Shown here: piece by piece, positions 43,894 through 55,949 of the stretch
Numbering within the stretch: position 1 is the first letter of the stretch
Layout of the letters: every line of letters starts with the position of its first letter
Assembly: GCA_038025085.1 (NCBI GenBank)
Contig: CM076143.1
Location: forward strand, 32,944,501 to 33,008,500
Reading direction: 5' to 3'
DNA: 64,000 nucleotides
From: Tetragonia tetragonoides
Lineage: Eukaryota; Streptophyta; Magnoliopsida; Caryophyllales; Aizoaceae
The notes under the pieces: generated by a model
Databases searched by the model: none
Told to the model about the DNA's origin: nothing
Seen by the model: the letters and a program-made list of their open reading frames with translations, nothing else
Program-made: the position numbers and the translations under genes

Positions 43894-45202
43894 TGTAGGC
43901 GCCAAAAAAGAGCCTTCAGATTTCTCCGCAAAAGCCCGATGATGAAAGGAGTAATTTATAAACTTGAACTGCTATTTTTGCTTTAATAGTTAAGATAAGG
44001 TCTCAGGTTTTCCTCCAAACACTCCTTTATTCCAATCCCACTCAAAAGCCCCATTCAAGAGCTTTCCAACGACACGTCTCATGTCTCTTTCGGACTCCCG
44101 GTCGCCAAGTTGCGATTTAGGGGTAAAACCGTCTTTTACCTTTCAGGGGTAAAACGGTGTTTTCACATTTTTCGGAATATTTAAATTCTTCCGGAAAATA
44201 AAAATGGACTGGATGTCGTCATTATGATGACATCCAACTGGCAGCTGACAACCGTCAGAGGCCCTGGCCGGGGCTGCTAGCGGCGCTGACCAAATTCCCA
44301 GGGCCGCTAGCGGCGCTGACCCTGCTTCTGGCCCGACTCATTTTTCAAGCCCAATTCGACTTTCGGCTCATTTTCGGCCGTCCAACTCTACTCCTCCACG
44401 CCTGTAAATACAACCCTCCACCTTCAGTTCAAAACACACAGTCTACAGTTGACACCCTCTATTCTCAGTAGTATTGACTCTGAGCTTCCCCCTCTTTCTT
44501 CCAAACTTGAGATCTATTTTTACTATCCTTGTCAAATATAGCCTACAGTTCAGGCACAAATTCCTGACGGCTCAAATTAAAATAATTGCCTAATTGTTTA
44601 TTTTCTAGTAGTCATAATGTAGATATCATGCTAAGTAACCTTTTTATTGCTTCCTAAATATTGTCTGTATAGCCGTTGTAATGCTCAACTTGTCAATCAA
44701 ATGCATGTCTAAACAAGGGTTAAATAAATGTTGTGGTGCTTATGGTGAACCAATTAATAGTCTAAGTCTAGGTTGTTAATCCGGTTTTGCATGGGAATTA
44801 TGTCTTTAAATTATTAAGCAAACTTGAGTTAGTAGAGGCCGTCATAATGCAAGCGAGTTGGGTGCCTAACACCTTCCCACCTCGTACCTTTGCCCCCGAA
44901 CCCTATATTGTTGGGTACTCATATGTTCTATATAAGCTGGAGTCTTTCTGAAAACATGATTATTTCACTTTTCGAGCTATTTGGTTGTCCCTTCGGTTTG
45001 TCCCTTCGATAAAACGCCAATAGCAGAGTTGTGACCTCTTTCATGGTTTTTTTATTTAATTCAAGTCTTTACAAAAGCTTTTCTAACTCAATGGTCCCTT
45101 GAACTTATCTAAACCCCCAACTTACAAATTTTCTATAAGGACGCACTCCGTGGAAACGAATACACAATATAAAGGATTGGACGAAAATCCCGGGTCCTTA
45201 TA
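43894..45202 (+). mobile_element. 5' LTR of element B
   Basis: Starts TGTAGGCGCC and ends GGGTCCTTATA, 1309 bp. It carries the TGACG palindrome (44213-44237, one mismatch), GCCGCTAGCGGC (44303-44314) and TATA-like GTAAATAC (44404). It differs from the 3' LTR by scattered substitutions and small indels, including the terminal bases. Confidence 0.88.
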
Positions 45203-45203
45203 G

Positions 45204-45220
45204 TGGCGACTTCACTGGGA
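45204..45220 (+). other. Primer-binding site of element B
   Basis: TGGCGACTTCACTGGGA, one base after the LTR; same site as in A with one G fewer. Confidence 0.65.
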
Positions 45221-46225
45221 TTTATTTAAGAGGGTGAGACTCAAAAGTCAAGTTTGCTTAATTGTTTAATAACATGTTCCATATTTTGCATCATTTGCAT
45301 GTGCTTTGGCACAATTTTTGACCCTTATCAACCCTCGAGGAAGTTTGTGTCGCAACTCGTAGACAACCCGTATATCTAAAGGAATATACAGTTGTCCTAT
45401 CGTGCAAATCGAGGCTTCCTCATCCATGACTCATCAATCCTTGTTGATGAAAATAATTACAATTGATGTGTCGACCATCCGCCGAACGGAAATTGTAATT
45501 TGTCATGCTAACTTCACAGGAGCCAAAAGTCTCTAACCCACATTCGTGCATTCGCTTGCTTGTTGTGCATGTGTCATTGTAATGCCCGTATGATCACGTG
45601 TTTGCCTATAATTATCTCATTGGAATGCTTGCCTAAACACATGAATATCGTGATTATGTGCCAACATGTACTTACGTGTTAGGAGTCATTTCTTTTATTT
45701 TTAGCTAGTTCCTAATGCCTGAAGATGGTGCGAGAATTCAAATTCAATGAACACTCATCATTTTCCCGAAGATATATTCTAAAAAGTCATTGAACAATCT
45801 TCTAGGATCTTTTTAGTAAAAAAAAAAAGAGTCAGCCTTTTAATTTCCCCTTCCCTTTTTTCCATTTCTTTATTTTTTTTTGATGTAATTCAGGTTCGGT
45901 AAAAAAAAAAGGAAATCGAAAATAAAAAAAAATCAGCAAAAAATCGAACAAAGCCGCCGAACAAAAAAAAATCGAAAAAAATAAAAAAAGAGACCGAAAT
46001 TCTTTTATTTTATTTTATCCCATTTTCCATTTTCTTTGAGTCTAGAAAAATAAAAAATAGGATAGTCCATCTTTTTCTATTTTTCTTATTTTCGTTCATT
46101 GACTTTATTTTCCTTGGATATTAGGGAAATATTCGGGCATTTAGGCTTAAGGACCTTTATTTTTTAGGACATTGTGCTTTCTGTGTGTGGGTCAACTTTT
46201 CATTAGGTGAGAGTCTCATGGTTTT
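45221..46225 (+). other. Untranslated leader of element B
   Basis: AT-rich with homopolymer runs, colinear with the leader of A. No gene seen. Confidence 0.65.
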
Positions 46226-47396
46226 TTGTTGTTACTACGTACTCCGTGCTTCCTATTCAGGATAGGGGGTCCAAAGAAGAAAGGAAACCTTGAGAAAAGT
46301 TGGGCTCGGCCTTCGCCAAGGCTGGTTCGTCTGCAGCCGTCTACACCACCAGGTTCTCATTTACCTCCACCACAAACAGCCTCGCCATCAATAAATTCAC
46401 CATCACTACATACCTTTTTCTCCACATCTATCACCCCTCCCGACTTCACAATGCCAAAGACTACTAATGAGAGACTGGATGAGCTCACGAGCGAGCTAGA
46501 AAGGATACGACTCAAGGTTGAAGATATAGAGAGGAAATGAGAAGAAGAGTCAAGGATCCCTTCCGATTCCGATTCCGATTCCGAGGAAGAAGGGTTAGAT
46601 GCCATGCTGGCTAAGATCACCTCTGTGCTCAAGAGTAGCGGCCTGATCCCCAACTATAGTGCCAATGTAGGAAAGTTTGACACTAAGATCAAGGGTAAGC
46701 TTCTGGCCAAATTCTCTATGCCTGAAGTACCCACCTTCACGGGAGTCGACAACCCACAGGACCACCTGAAATCCTTCACTACCGCTATGGCTCTAAGGGG
46801 AATTAACAAGAAACTCTATGCCCATCTGTTTCCCCAGACCCTTGATACACATGCTCGACGATGGTTCTACTCCCTAGATCTGGTAAGCTACCCAACTTGG
46901 TACGATTTTACCACGGTCTTCCTAACTCGATACAAGGACAACGCTACTCTCCCCATCACTTTGAGGCAGCTTGAAATTACCACTCAAGAGAGGAATGAGG
47001 GATTCACTAAATTCCTCTGTCGATGGAAATCCCAGATAGCTGAAATGGTGGAAAGACCCTCTGAAACTGAACAAGTCAGGCATTTCATTAAGAACCTGCA
47101 ACCAGCCTATAAGAGACACCTTCAATATCAGGCCATCGACTCATACCAGCGTCTCTATGAAGTTGGCATCCTCATTGAAGATGATCTCAACAAGAACAAG
47201 GACCAAGTCACCCCTAAGCCCTTCACTTACGGGAGAGACAAGAGGACAACTGCTGGGGCCTCCTCTGGTGCTCAGGTTAATGAGGTAGCTGCTGTGAATA
47301 CCTTTGCTGAAAGAAAGCCACCAAGAGAATTCACCCCTCTTGGAATGACTTTGTCACATGCTCTTGAAAGAATGATAAAAAATAATCTGCTGCAGC
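46226..47396 (+). pseudogene. Element B gag, one stop, broken by hAT-like insertion
   Basis: Structural protein of the particle. The likely start is MPKTTNERLDELTSELERI at 46451, with a coiled-coil-like N-terminus. After a TGA at 46538 the same frame reads through an acidic serine run to the retrotransposon gag core (FSMPEVPTFTGVDNPQDHL; HARRWFYSL; FTTVFLTRYKDNA; MVERPSETEQVRHFI). It ends at 47396, where the hAT-like element is inserted; the frame resumes at 48564. Apart from the stop and the insertion it is well preserved. Confidence 0.85.
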
Positions 47397-47681
47397 TAGA
47401 CCTGGCAAAACTGATCCGTATCCGATGACCCGAACCGAATAAACCGATCCGAGACCTGATTTTTGACCAGAAGACTACAACTGAAGGTTGATCCGAAATC
47501 CGAAACTAATCGAACCGAACGGAAACCAACCGATATTAATATACCCGAATCTAATCCGATCTGAATTCGAACTGAACCGAAAGTAACCTGAACCGAATGT
47601 CGATTTCTAATACTAACCGAATATAACCCGTATTTTGGGAACCGAAAATAACCGACTGGAACCCGAACCGAAAACAATTTC

Positions 47682-47739
<58 letters not shown>

Positions 47740-47754
47740 ATAATAATAATAATA

Positions 47755-47811
<57 letters not shown>

Positions 47812-48563
47812 TTCTTTTTTTCTTTTTTCTTTTTTCTTTTTATTTTTTATTATTATTTGCAACATTTTGAACTGTATTATAATATTAAAATAAGGTAAGA
47901 ATCTTGCTTTCTTAAAAATAATAAAAAAATTTTATAAAACCAACGAGCATTCAACATTCAAATCGTTATTTTTTTTACTCCTCCAATGTATAAAAAGAAT
48001 CTTGCGTATATTGCAATATATAATAATTATATTACATCACATTATTAACTTTTTAGTTCGTACGAATTTTTTTTTCCGTACTGCTAATTCATAAGAGTTA
48101 TATAATCTTTATGACAAAAATTATGTTCGTATTTATAACTTAGAAGCATCGTGGTTTATAAATAAATTATTACTCCTAACCATTAAGGCGTTAATCATTT
48201 TATAAAGTGATAGTGTCATGACTCGATTTTCATTAGATCCGAATTGATCTGATTCAACCCAAACCCGATCCGGAATAAGGCAAAACCGAGACCAACCCGA
48301 ACCCGTTTAAAACCGAAGACCCGAACATTGACCCGAACCGATGCCACCCGATCCGAACAAAATCGAACTGAGATGCACCCGAACCCGTCTTTGATCCGAT
48401 CCGTAACCGTAACCGAACTGAATGAACATGAACCGAATAGGAACCACACCCGAATAAATCCGAATCGAACTGAACCCGAACACTTTGTAAAGCTGATCCG
48501 ATTCAAACCGAACCGAAGTGATCCAAACCGTACCCGAACCGAATGACCCATTTGCCAGGTCTA
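47397..48563. mobile_element. hAT-like non-autonomous DNA transposon
   Basis: Perfect 13-bp terminal inverted repeats, TAGACCTGGCAAA and TTTGCCAGGTCTA, flanked by the 8-bp duplication GCTGCAGC (47389-47396 and 48564-48571). Eight-base duplications and this terminal type are hallmarks of hAT elements. Subterminal regions are rich in ACCCGAACCGAA motifs on both sides. It has no transposase. Copy 2 of the duplicated gag region (50180-50200) shows the empty site. Confidence 0.9.
47682..47812. repeat. (ATT)n microsatellite in the hAT-like element
   Basis: Long ATT/AAT run with one phase reversal near 47740. Poly-Ile and poly-Asn frames here are artefacts. Confidence 0.95.
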
Positions 48564-48570
48564 GCTGCAG

Positions 48571-49622
48571 CCCATCGGACCTACTCCAGAACCATCTGTT
48601 AAGAGTCGTATTGGAAAGAGGGGGAATACTTTAAGTACCATCAAGGAAAAGGGCACGACACCGACAACTGTTGGACTCTTAAACATGATATCCAAGATAG
48701 AATTGAGAACGATACCATATTCTTACCAAAACCTGGTCAAGCGCCCAGCAACTCAGACAACCCTTTAGGTATATTCCTAAATATTGTTGAAGATGCCTTG
48801 GGACTCGAGATTGTCGGAATATGGGACAGTGACGAAGATGATGTATGGGAGGTCCAAACCAGATCATTCATAGGTGTGGCCCATTTGACACGTTCCGGTC
48901 GTCATTATAGGCCACCAAACATCTACAATGATAGGATCCAATCTCCAGCTGAAGTGGAAGAAGCTTCCGTGAAAGACAAAGAATCTCCCATCACAGGGCA
49001 GCTCAAAAGAATCAAAGCCGATATCTCCATTTGGCAACTCTTAGCCTCGTCCTACGAACATCGCCAGGCCATTTTAGAAGCCTTGTCAAAAGTTTCAGTA
49101 TCACAGGATATGAGGCCTGATGAATTGGTCTGTTTCTTTGTAGGAGATAAAACTCAACCAACCATTACCTTCTCTGACAATGAACTACACCCCGAAGGAT
49201 CCTCACACAATAATGCTTTGTAATTTACTGTATTTTCCATGGGCAAGTATGTACCTATGACCCTAGTGGACAATGCATCTGCCGTGAATGTATGCCCGTT
49301 GAGAACCGCAGCAAAATTGGGCATCGATATCAAGAATTTGGCTCACTCAGCACAAGGTCTACGCGCTTATGACAACTCCATTCGAAAAGGTCTCGGCACC
49401 ATAACTATAAGTGTCACCTCTGGGGCTATAGAGAAAATGGTCCAGTTTTACGTAATGGATATTCCAGCTACTTTCAACTTGTTATTGGGGCGACCTTGGG
49501 TCCATGGTTTAAATGTCGTAGCCTCTACCCTCCACCAGAAAGTCAAAATGATGTTAGAGGAGAAATTGTGGAAATCGAGGCCAACCCCATCAAAGCAACT
49601 ATTGACAAGACTCTTGTCTTGA
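48571..49622 (+). pseudogene. Element B gag end and aspartic protease, copy 1
   Basis: Contains a decayed knuckle (YHQGKGHDTDNCW), then open pieces 48798-49223 and 49239-49622. The protease is recognised by TLVDNASAVNVCP, followed by FNLLLGRPWVHGL, a retropepsin fold pattern. In Tat-type elements the catalytic Asp stands in DNGS; this copy reads DNAS, a likely damaging change. TAA at 49221 interrupts the frame before the protease. Confidence 0.75.
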
Positions 49623-49946
49623 AAATAGAACATGATAGTGAGGATATTGACCTTTGGGGATTCTCTTCCGAAGAAGTAGCCCGCATAGAGGAGGACACCA
49701 AATCTTACAACTCAAACAGTTCTGGGGAATTCGAGACCTATCCTTCTGAAGAAGTAGGAGATCCTGATGAGTTCGAAGAAATAAAAGAAACCATTGAAGG
49801 GATTTCCATCTATGTGGCACACCACCACAATGCAATTCGGCAAATGAAGGAGAAAATTACTTCAATGGAAAAACCCACAGAATGCAAAATTATTCTGGCC
49901 AAAGGGGAGGCTTGCTTCCAACAAGACGAAATGTTTAGCAAGATGG
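49623..49946 (+). pseudogene. Element B post-protease segment, copy 1
   Basis: An acidic Ser/Glu-rich coding stretch (EDTKSYNSNSSGEFETYPSE), then AHHHNAIRQMKEKI; homologous to 51250-51535. It is cut at the duplication join before its zinc knuckle. Confidence 0.65.
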
Positions 49947-50000
49947 TCCTTGTTCTTGTTGGCATCCTCATTGAAGATGATCTCAACAAGAACAAGGACC
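49945..50000. repeat. 17-bp inverted repeat at the duplication join
   Basis: Arms GGTCCTTGTTCTTGTTG (49945-49961) and its exact reverse complement (49984-50000) around a 22-nt loop. The left arm is absent from copy 1 at 47160, so it was made when the duplication formed. Confidence 0.85.
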
Positions 50001-51145
50001 AAGTCACCCCTAAGCCCTTCACTTACGGGAGAGAGAAGAGGACAACTGCTGGGGCCTCATCTGGTGCTTAGGTTAATGAGGTAGCTGCTGTGAATACCTT
50101 TGCTGAAAGAAAGCCACCAAGAGAATTCACCCCTCTTGGAATGACTCTGTCACATGCTCTTGAAAGAATGATCAAAAACAATCTGCTGCAGCCCATCGGA
50201 CCTACTCCAGAACCATCTGTTAAGAGTCGTAACTGGAAAGAGGGGGAATACTTCAAGTACCATCAAGGAAAAGGGCACGACACCGACAACTGTTGGGCTC
50301 TTAAACATGCTATTCAAGATAGAATTGAGAACGGTACCATACCCTTACCAAAACCTGGTCAAGCGCCCAGCAACTCAAACAACCCTTTAGGTGCAATCCT
50401 ACATATTAGTGTTGAAGATGCCTTGGGACTCGAGATTGTCGGAATATGGGACAATCACGAAGAAGATGTATGGGAAGTCCAAACCAGATCACCCATTGGT
50501 GGGGCCCATTTGATACGTTCCGGTCGTCATTTATAGGCCACCAAACATCTACAATGATAGGATCCATCCTCCAGCTGAAAAAGAAGTGGAAGAAGCTCCC
50601 GCGAAAGACAAGAATCTCCTATCATAGGGCAGCTCAAAAGAATCAAAGCCGATATCTCCATTTGGAAACTCTTAGCCTCGTCCTACGAACTTCGCCAGGC
50701 CATTTTGGAAGCCTTGTCAAGAGTTTCAGTACCACAGGATATGAGGCCTGACGAATTGTTCAGTTTCTTGGTAGGAGATAAAACTCAACCAACCATTACC
50801 TTCTCTGACAATGAACTACCCCCTGGAGGATCCTCATACAATAATGCTTTGTACTTGACTGTATTTGCCATGTACTTGACTGTATTTGCCATGGGCAAGT
50901 ATGTACCTATAACCCTAGTGGACAATGGATCTGCCGTGAATGTATGCCCGTTGAGAATCGCAGCAAAATTGGGCATCGATATCAAGAATTTGGCTCACTC
51001 AGCACAAGGTCTGCGCGCTTATGACAAGTCCAGTCAAAAATTTCTCAACACCATAACTATGAATGTCACCTCTGGGGCTATAGAGAAAATGGTCCAGTTT
51101 TACGTAATGTATATTCCGGCTACTTTCAACTTGTTATTGGGGTGA
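50001..51145 (+). pseudogene. Element B gag end and aspartic protease, copy 2
   Basis: Repeats the gag end and protease. TAG at 50068 replaces CAG of copy 1, and a frame change follows SGRH near 50530. The protease motif here is TLVDNGSAVNVCP, the expected form, ending in a TGA where copy 1 has the CGA of GRPW. A 21-bp in-frame tandem duplication lies at 50852-50893. Confidence 0.75.
50852..50893. repeat. 21-bp in-frame tandem duplication
   Basis: TACTTGACTGTATTTGCCAT plus G is present twice in a row, adding seven residues before the protease. It is absent from copy 1. Confidence 0.9.
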
Positions 51146-52005
51146 CCTTGGCTCCATGGTTTAAATGCTGTAGCCTCTACCCTCCACCAGAAAATCAAAA
51201 TGATGTTTGAGGGAGAAATTGTGGAAATCGAGGCCAACCCCATCTATGTGGATTCTCTCCCGAGAAAGTAGCCCTCATAGAGGAGGACACCAAATCTTAC
51301 AACTCAAACAGTTCTAGGGAATTCGAGACCTATCCTTCTGAAGAAATAGGAGAGCCTGATGAGTTCGAAGAAATAAAAGAAACCATTGAAGGGATTTCTA
51401 TCTATGTGGCACACCACCACAATGCAATTCGGCAAATGAAGGAGAAAATTAATTCAATGGAAAAACCCACAGAATGCAAAATTATTCTGGCCAAAGGGGA
51501 GGCTTTCTTCCAACAAGACGAAATGTTTAGCAAGATGGTCAAGTATGGATATGCCTATCCAAGGAGGCCTACCCCTCGCATGCTTCCTAGGGACGGAAAT
51601 CCCTATCTTCGGTGCAAGTATTGTGAAACCAATGGGCATCATACCAATCAATGCAAGCGTCTAAAAAGGGTAATCACTACCTTCATTGATCAAGGAACCA
51701 TGTGGTCACCTAGTTCCTGAGCTTTAAAAGGATGGCGCCGTTTCGACCAAAAACAGTATACACAGCTGAACATCCCCATCGGCAATGTCGTGAACACCCT
51801 CATATGGAGAGGAGACCTTAAACCCATGATTCCCGCTGACAACCTCCAGGAAATGAACAAAGACCAAGACTCCTACGGCTGCTATGACCAGACCTTTGGC
51901 CACTACATGGATGACTGCAATGGCCATAAGGATGATATACAGAAGATCATAGATAGTGGAGAAGTTCCGCCACCTCTAAAGGAAGAAGAGGAAGCCTGGA
52001 ATTAA
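51146..52005 (+). pseudogene. Element B zinc-knuckle ORF after protease
   Basis: Open piece 51406-51720 has a clean CCHC knuckle (CKYCETNGHHTNQC), and 51790-52005 a second one (CYDQTFGHYMDDC). They correspond to the two knuckle motifs of element A (33118 and 33370). The G-patch-like part of A is missing. Stops at 51718 and nearby break the frame. Confidence 0.7.
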
Positions 52006-52356
52006 TTGGTTACCAGCAAGAGCTAGAGGAATCGAGTCTGAGTCCCCAAGTTTTGTCGAGTTAGGGTCCTAGCTAAATCTTTAGGTTAAGTCTTGAAAAG
52101 GGGGGTGTTCCCCTTTTTACTTTCCTTCTAAGTCTAGTTTCTTTTTGACGGGTATTAAAGACCCTCTTCTCTAAAGTCATGTGTGCTTCTCTTTTTGCAA
52201 ATTAATAAAAAGTCCTCTTGCTCATTTCTTTCTTTGTTTAGCTATTGATAAATCCAATGAATACAAAGTTGCACAAATTATTAAATAATCAATTTAAGCA
52301 ATGTAAGTCAACTTCGCAAAGCAAGAATGCAGATTTTCACTTTTACAGAAATTTGA
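52006..52356 (+). other. Scar of the RT/RNase H deletion in element B
   Basis: 52190-52310 matches A 34330-34510, just before RT (AGCTATTGATAAA ... AATTTAAGCAATG). From about 52390 the sequence matches A from 36430, the integrase start. About 1.9 kb holding RT, RNase H and archaeal-type RNase H is missing and replaced by a short unrelated stretch. Confidence 0.75.
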
Positions 52357-53707
52357 GTGGCTGAACTCTCTCAACAATGCCGCTCCACAAGAAGAAGTGA
52401 GCAAGCCTTTTGCAACAACCTCGACACAGAGATGACTTTGGCTCCAATCGAAGAGGATCCTTGGTACGAAGACGTCTTCAATTACATCACCAAAGAAATA
52501 TACCTTCAAGATGCACCACTAAGAGCTCTACGGGCCATCCGTCTCTTAGCGGCGCAATACATAGAATACAAGGGGGTTCTGTATAGAAAGTCCCACAACG
52601 GGGTCAACCTCAGATGCGTGAACTCCGAAGAAGCCGGAGAGATTATGGACGAGGTACACAATGGTGTGTGCGGGCCACACATGAATGGTCGAATGCTCTC
52701 TAGAAAGGTCCTACGGTTCGGATACTATTGGACCATTATGGAAAGAGATTGCTACGACTACATCAAGAAGTGCAAGAAATGTCAAATATATGCCAACCTG
52801 CAGCATATGCCACCCTCAATGCTCCACAACTTCACATCCCCTTGGCCATTTTCCGAATGGGGAATAGATATCATTGGTAGGATCACCCCAAAGGGCTCGA
52901 GAGGACATGAATACATCCTAGTAGCCATAGACAATTTTACCAAATGGGTCGAAGCCCAATCCTATGCCGTCCTTACCTCCAAACAAGTGTCCAAGTTCAT
53001 AAGGAACAACATCATTTGCCAATACGGTGTTCCGCATGAAATTATCCAGTGACCATGGATCCCACATCAAAGCCGAGACAGCCATCCTCCTCAAGAACTA
53101 CAAAATCAAGCACCACAAATCATCCCCTTACCGTCCCCAAACCAATGGCGCAGTAGAAGCCGCCAACAAAAACCTCAAGACTATCATTTTAAAGATGATA
53201 GAAAACTACAAAGATTGGCCCATCAAACTCCCATTTGCCCTTTGGGGATACAGGACATCCATAAGATCCTCTACGGGAGAAACACCTTATTCCCTAGTCT
53301 ACGGAATGGAAGCAGTTCTACCCATAGAAGTCCAACTACCCTTCATGAGCATAGCCCTAGAGGGTGAAGTTCCCGAAACCCAATTGTTACAAGCCCGCTA
53401 CGAAGAGCTCATGTTCACGGATGAAAGATGCCTACGAGTCCTAGACCATTCCCACATGTACCAGCAACGCATGGCAAGAGCATTCAACAAAATGGTTCGA
53501 CCTCGGAATTTAAAGGAAGGGGACTTAGTTTGGAAAGAATTACGTGCCCCAGTTACCGACCCCAGGGGCAAATTTCGACCGAATTGGTCAGGCCCGTTCA
53601 TCATCAAAGACATTCTGTTAGGAGGCGCAGTCAGACTCATGGATATTGATGGCATCGAGTTCTGTCAGCTCACCAATATGGACCAACTGAAGAAGTGCTA
53701 CGTCTAA
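52357..53707 (+). pseudogene. Element B integrase, one-base insertion
   Basis: Nearly complete integrase: zinc region (HMNG ... CKKCQIYANLQ), core residues in WGIDIIGRITP, SDHGSHIKAE and NGAVEAANKN, and a C-terminal part ending QLTNMDQLKKCYV. One extra C near 53044 (ATTATCCAGTGACC) shifts the frame between 52357-53052 and 53027-53707. No other stop is seen, so it is the best-kept sense gene of B. Confidence 0.9.
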
Positions 53708-54039
53708 AAAAAAAATCAAAAATAAAAAATAATTTCCGAAAATTAAAAAAAAGAGACGTACACAATTGAACGAACTACGCTGTCTTGATTCCACACTGGA
53801 TACGTAGGTAACCCTTTCAAGGGGCCTAGCCAAAATCAATCCAAAATTCCTTTCAACTCATTCAAAAAGGGATAATCTTTATTCAAACTGAACGAATAAG
53901 CTTACATTGAAAAAATTCTTAACTCGTTAAGGTTACAAAAAAAAATAAAAATAAATGCAACTCTGAGGGTTTAAGCTAAACAAATTCTTATTATTATTTT
54001 GTTTAAAAAAAACTAGACTTGCTTTGTTAGAAAACTACT
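53708..54039. other. Spacer between integrase and aORF1, element B
   Basis: A-rich, colinear with 37739-38044. No gene seen. Confidence 0.5.
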
Positions 54040-55429
54040 TTAATCCTTCTTCCCTTTAAAAGGCTTCGTTGAAGAGTTCTTCTTTGAAGGACCCTGGCTT
54101 GAGGACGACCTATGATCACTCCCTTGAGCTGGGGGCTTGCCTCTTTTCAGTACGTGATAGCCTCCCACTTGAGGCCCTTCCTTTCTTTTCTTGCTTTCTG
54201 TTTTTTATTCATACTTAGGCTTTAGCTGCTCCCACTCCTCATGATGAAGGGCTCGTCTCGTTTCTCCATCACCGCAGGAAAGCCAATTCAGATAGGTCTC
54301 AGAAACTTGAGTTGGGGAAATCACCCGAGGTACAGTCCAACGGTCCCGGCTACGCCAATACTTTCCCAAATCCGTAAAAAACTCAGTGGTCAAAGCTACG
54401 ATAGTTGGTCTCATAGTTTCCTGACGAGGAATAACCTGCTTCAACCCGTATTGCCTCATGACCTTAGAGGGGAAAAAGAAAGTAGTCTTGTAAAAGCCCA
54501 GTATGGTAGTATGAGGAACCAAATTGTCACAAGCCACTAAGGAGGTCAATCTCCACCAGGACACATGCCAACGGATAACAGGTCACGCATGGAAAAAGGC
54601 GTTCCATTCAGCAAGGGACTTTTCAGAATACAGCATTTTCCTAACCAAGAAGCTAGCGGCGGTATAGGTTTTCTTTGACCAAGCCTGAGGAACACGAGCT
54701 ATCATATTATCTGGCGACTCTATTAACCTCAGATGCTCACATAACCAAATTTAAAGCAGCAGGGGGCTGCCAGAAAAAGCTTCATGAGGATAATTTTTCA
54801 ACCTGTCAAGCCCAATAATAGTTTCCCCTACAACCAGATGCAAAGGAGAATGCCCTTCAACCATGTGATTAACCACTCGCAGCCAAGTTAGGCGATTCTG
54901 CATTAGCAAACAATTGGCGGTTGAACAGGCAAAGTACATAAGCCTAACGGCAACAACGCTTGAATATTTCATTCTTTTCAGAAGAAATAGCAAACTTTTC
55001 GCAGAGTTGAACCAAGTCCACAGCGACACAAAGAACCATGCTTTTGGCTTCTGCAGATGACAAACCCAAGGATTTCTTGTACTGATCCCTAAAACCATCT
55101 CTCACATAAGGCATAGCTAGGGGAAGAACATCAGGCATATTAGTGATCACAGCAAATTCTTCAACTAAAGGGCATAATTCAGAGTTTCCAAAACGGAAGA
55201 CATGCAAATCGGGGTCCCAATAATTCAGAGCGGATCGAAGAAGGGGCCACAATATTTTTGTCGGTCTTAAGGTCAGCAACGTAGAAACGTGGAATGGAGC
55301 CAATTCAAGTTTGTCTTCTACGGTCATATTTTTGCACCAGGCATCGAATAGGTTTTCAAAGGATTTCACCGTGATAGAAGATTTGGGAAATTTGAGAGAG
55401 CTAAGGTTTGAAAAGTGATACAACATCAA
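54040..55429 (-). pseudogene. Element B antisense gene 1 (aORF1), plant-mobile-domain-like
   Basis: Colinear with A 39328-38045. The open piece 55429-54944 includes SFENLFDAWCKNMTVEDKLE, LNYWDPDLHVFRFGN and ELCPLVEEFAVITNMPD. Later pieces (55098-54751, 54564-54205) include WLRVVNHMVEGH and RDRWTVPRVISPTQVSETYL. Stops and shifts lie near 54960, 54750 and 54585. It ends with the same Lys-Gly-Lys-Lys-Asp tail as A (stop at 54040-54042). Its TATA-like box and palindromes are upstream at 55444 and 55506-55568. Confidence 0.72.
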
Positions 55430-55443
55430 GTATCCCGTAAATC

Positions 55444-55453
55444 CTATTTATAG
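55444..55453 (-). promoter_or_regulatory. TATA-like box of aORF1, element B
   Basis: CTATAAATAG on the - strand, 15 bp before the start of the longest open frame at 55429, matching A 39401-39410 in its surroundings. Confidence 0.65.
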
Positions 55454-55503
55454 CAAAAACGCGGGCCAAAGAAGTCAGAAATCCACAAAAAAGCCCAAAC
55501 CAG

Positions 55504-55568
55504 AGCCGTCAGCGGCTCTGGTCAGGGCCACTAGCGGCCTCAGCCTGCAGGCCAGCGCCGCTAGCGGC
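55504..55568. promoter_or_regulatory. GCCGCTAGCGGC-type palindromes upstream of aORF1, element B
   Basis: GAGCCGTCAGCGGCTC at about 55503-55518, GGGCCACTAGCGGCC near 55525, and the perfect form at 55557-55568. Confidence 0.65.
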
Positions 55569-55949
55569 CCTGACCTTGGCCCGGTCCGATTTTTCCTCTT
55601 GCTCCCTTGATCCGGTCTGCCCGATTTAAGCCCAGTTTTGATACGCGCGCTGAATTAGAAAGCCCGAGACTCTCTTAGTTTTATCTTTTTCAATTTTTCT
55701 TTTTTCTTTTTAATTATTTTTTCCATTTTTGTAGGGGGTATAATATGTGTAATTTTTGCTTTTTCTTGCAAATTTTTACCATTTTTGTTATTTTATTCCC
55801 TAAATTATAGCTTTCTCCTACTGCATAACACATTGCATATTTAGGGATCAAACGGGCATAATCGAGTCATCATATCATACATATCATAAAAATGCGTAAA
55901 AGCAGGAGTTCAAAATCTCAAGATCAAAGTCTACAAAGAAATCCAACAT
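55569..55949. other. Spacer between aORF1 promoter and aORF2 end, element B
   Basis: T-rich, colinear with A 39540-39927. No gene seen. Confidence 0.5.

Larger units (their letters stand above)
47160..51535 (+). repeat. Tandem duplication of the gag-end/protease region in B
   Basis: Copy 1 runs from GTTGGCATCCTCATTG (47163) to AGCAAGATGG (49946), with the hAT-like element inside. Copy 2 starts at 49957 with the same bases and runs to the second AGCAAGATGG at about 51537, with a deletion near 51240. The unit is about 1.6 kb without the insertion. The join at 49945-50000 is a perfect inverted repeat. Confidence 0.85.

Noticed and set aside
47551..47898. Poly-Ile and poly-Asn open frames
   Set aside because: An (ATT)n microsatellite inside the hAT-like element.
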